Shown here one piece after another: positions 32,336 through 32,362 of a stretch of 32,362 nt of DNA. Both the position numbers and the translations under genes were made by a program. Position 1 is the first letter of the stretch, and every line of letters starts with the position of its first letter. Source of the stretch: Porphyromonadaceae bacterium UBA7141 (lineage in GTDB: Bacteria > Bacteroidota > Bacteroidia > Bacteroidales > Muribaculaceae); contig DKWX01000020.1 in NCBI GenBank assembly GCA_002491945.1, positions 1 to 32,362 of the forward strand, written 5' to 3'. The notes below the pieces were generated by a model. The model saw nothing but the letters and a program-made list of their open reading frames with translations, was not told the DNA's origin and ran no database searches.

Positions 32336-32362
32336 GTGGTTATTAACGCGAGTTCGGGATAA

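Noticed and set aside
1..32362. Search for CRISPR arrays, transposase genes, integrases or prophage genes
   Set aside because: No regularly spaced repeats and no reading frame with transposase, integrase or phage motifs were seen.

Overview
The window looks like chromosomal DNA of a gut Bacteroidales bacterium, most likely Muribaculaceae or a close relative (inference). Evidence: several intergenic regions carry the Bacteroidota promoter pattern (TTTG or TTGC, 19-21 bp, TAnnTTTG); IspG is the enlarged Bacteroidota type; DUF2851 and an OprO/P-like porin pair are present; and three secreted proteins end in type IX secretion (T9SS)-like C-terminal domains.

Layout. (1) 42-4647, minus strand: a hemerythrin/LuxR-type regulator, then ispG, a PAP2-like membrane protein and an RluA-family pseudouridine synthase. 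(2) 4795-4935, plus strand: a compact structured RNA whose second half resembles the signal recognition particle RNA core. (3) 4970-9437, minus strand: a small secreted protein, DUF2851, a WalJ/YycJ-like metallo-hydrolase and an RsmI-like methyltransferase. (4) 9580-12514, plus strand: an RsmF-like rRNA methyltransferase, TcdA and a LolD-like ABC ATPase. (5) 12893-19167, plus strand: two large secreted proteins with fibronectin-like, BspA-type leucine-rich or jelly-roll regions. (6) 19168-19878: a 0.7-kb intergenic region with a dispersed repeat, a probable small RNA gene, a strong terminator and a 3 x 12-bp tandem repeat. (7) 19879-28608, plus strand: a seven-gene cluster of porin, imelysin lipoprotein, di-heme lipoprotein, second porin, mono-heme lipoprotein, Rid-like protein and CcsA-type cytochrome c maturation protein. 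(8) An EamA transporter on the minus strand. (9) 29771-31298: a cobalamin riboswitch, a second structured RNA domain, a terminator and a DUF4465 secreted protein with a T9SS-like tail. (10) A small acidic lipoprotein.

The strongest candidate for an undescribed system is region 7. It gathers envelope c-type cytochromes, an imelysin, two porins and a heme-ligation protein in one transcription unit, which suggests a self-contained iron-handling or redox module of the cell envelope. Second is the B12-controlled locus at 29771-31298, where an additional branched RNA domain lies between the cobalamin aptamer and the terminator. Third is a degenerate inverted-repeat element found in four intergenic regions, three of them just upstream of predicted promoters.

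All calls come from reading the sequence. No database search, structure prediction or expression data were available.
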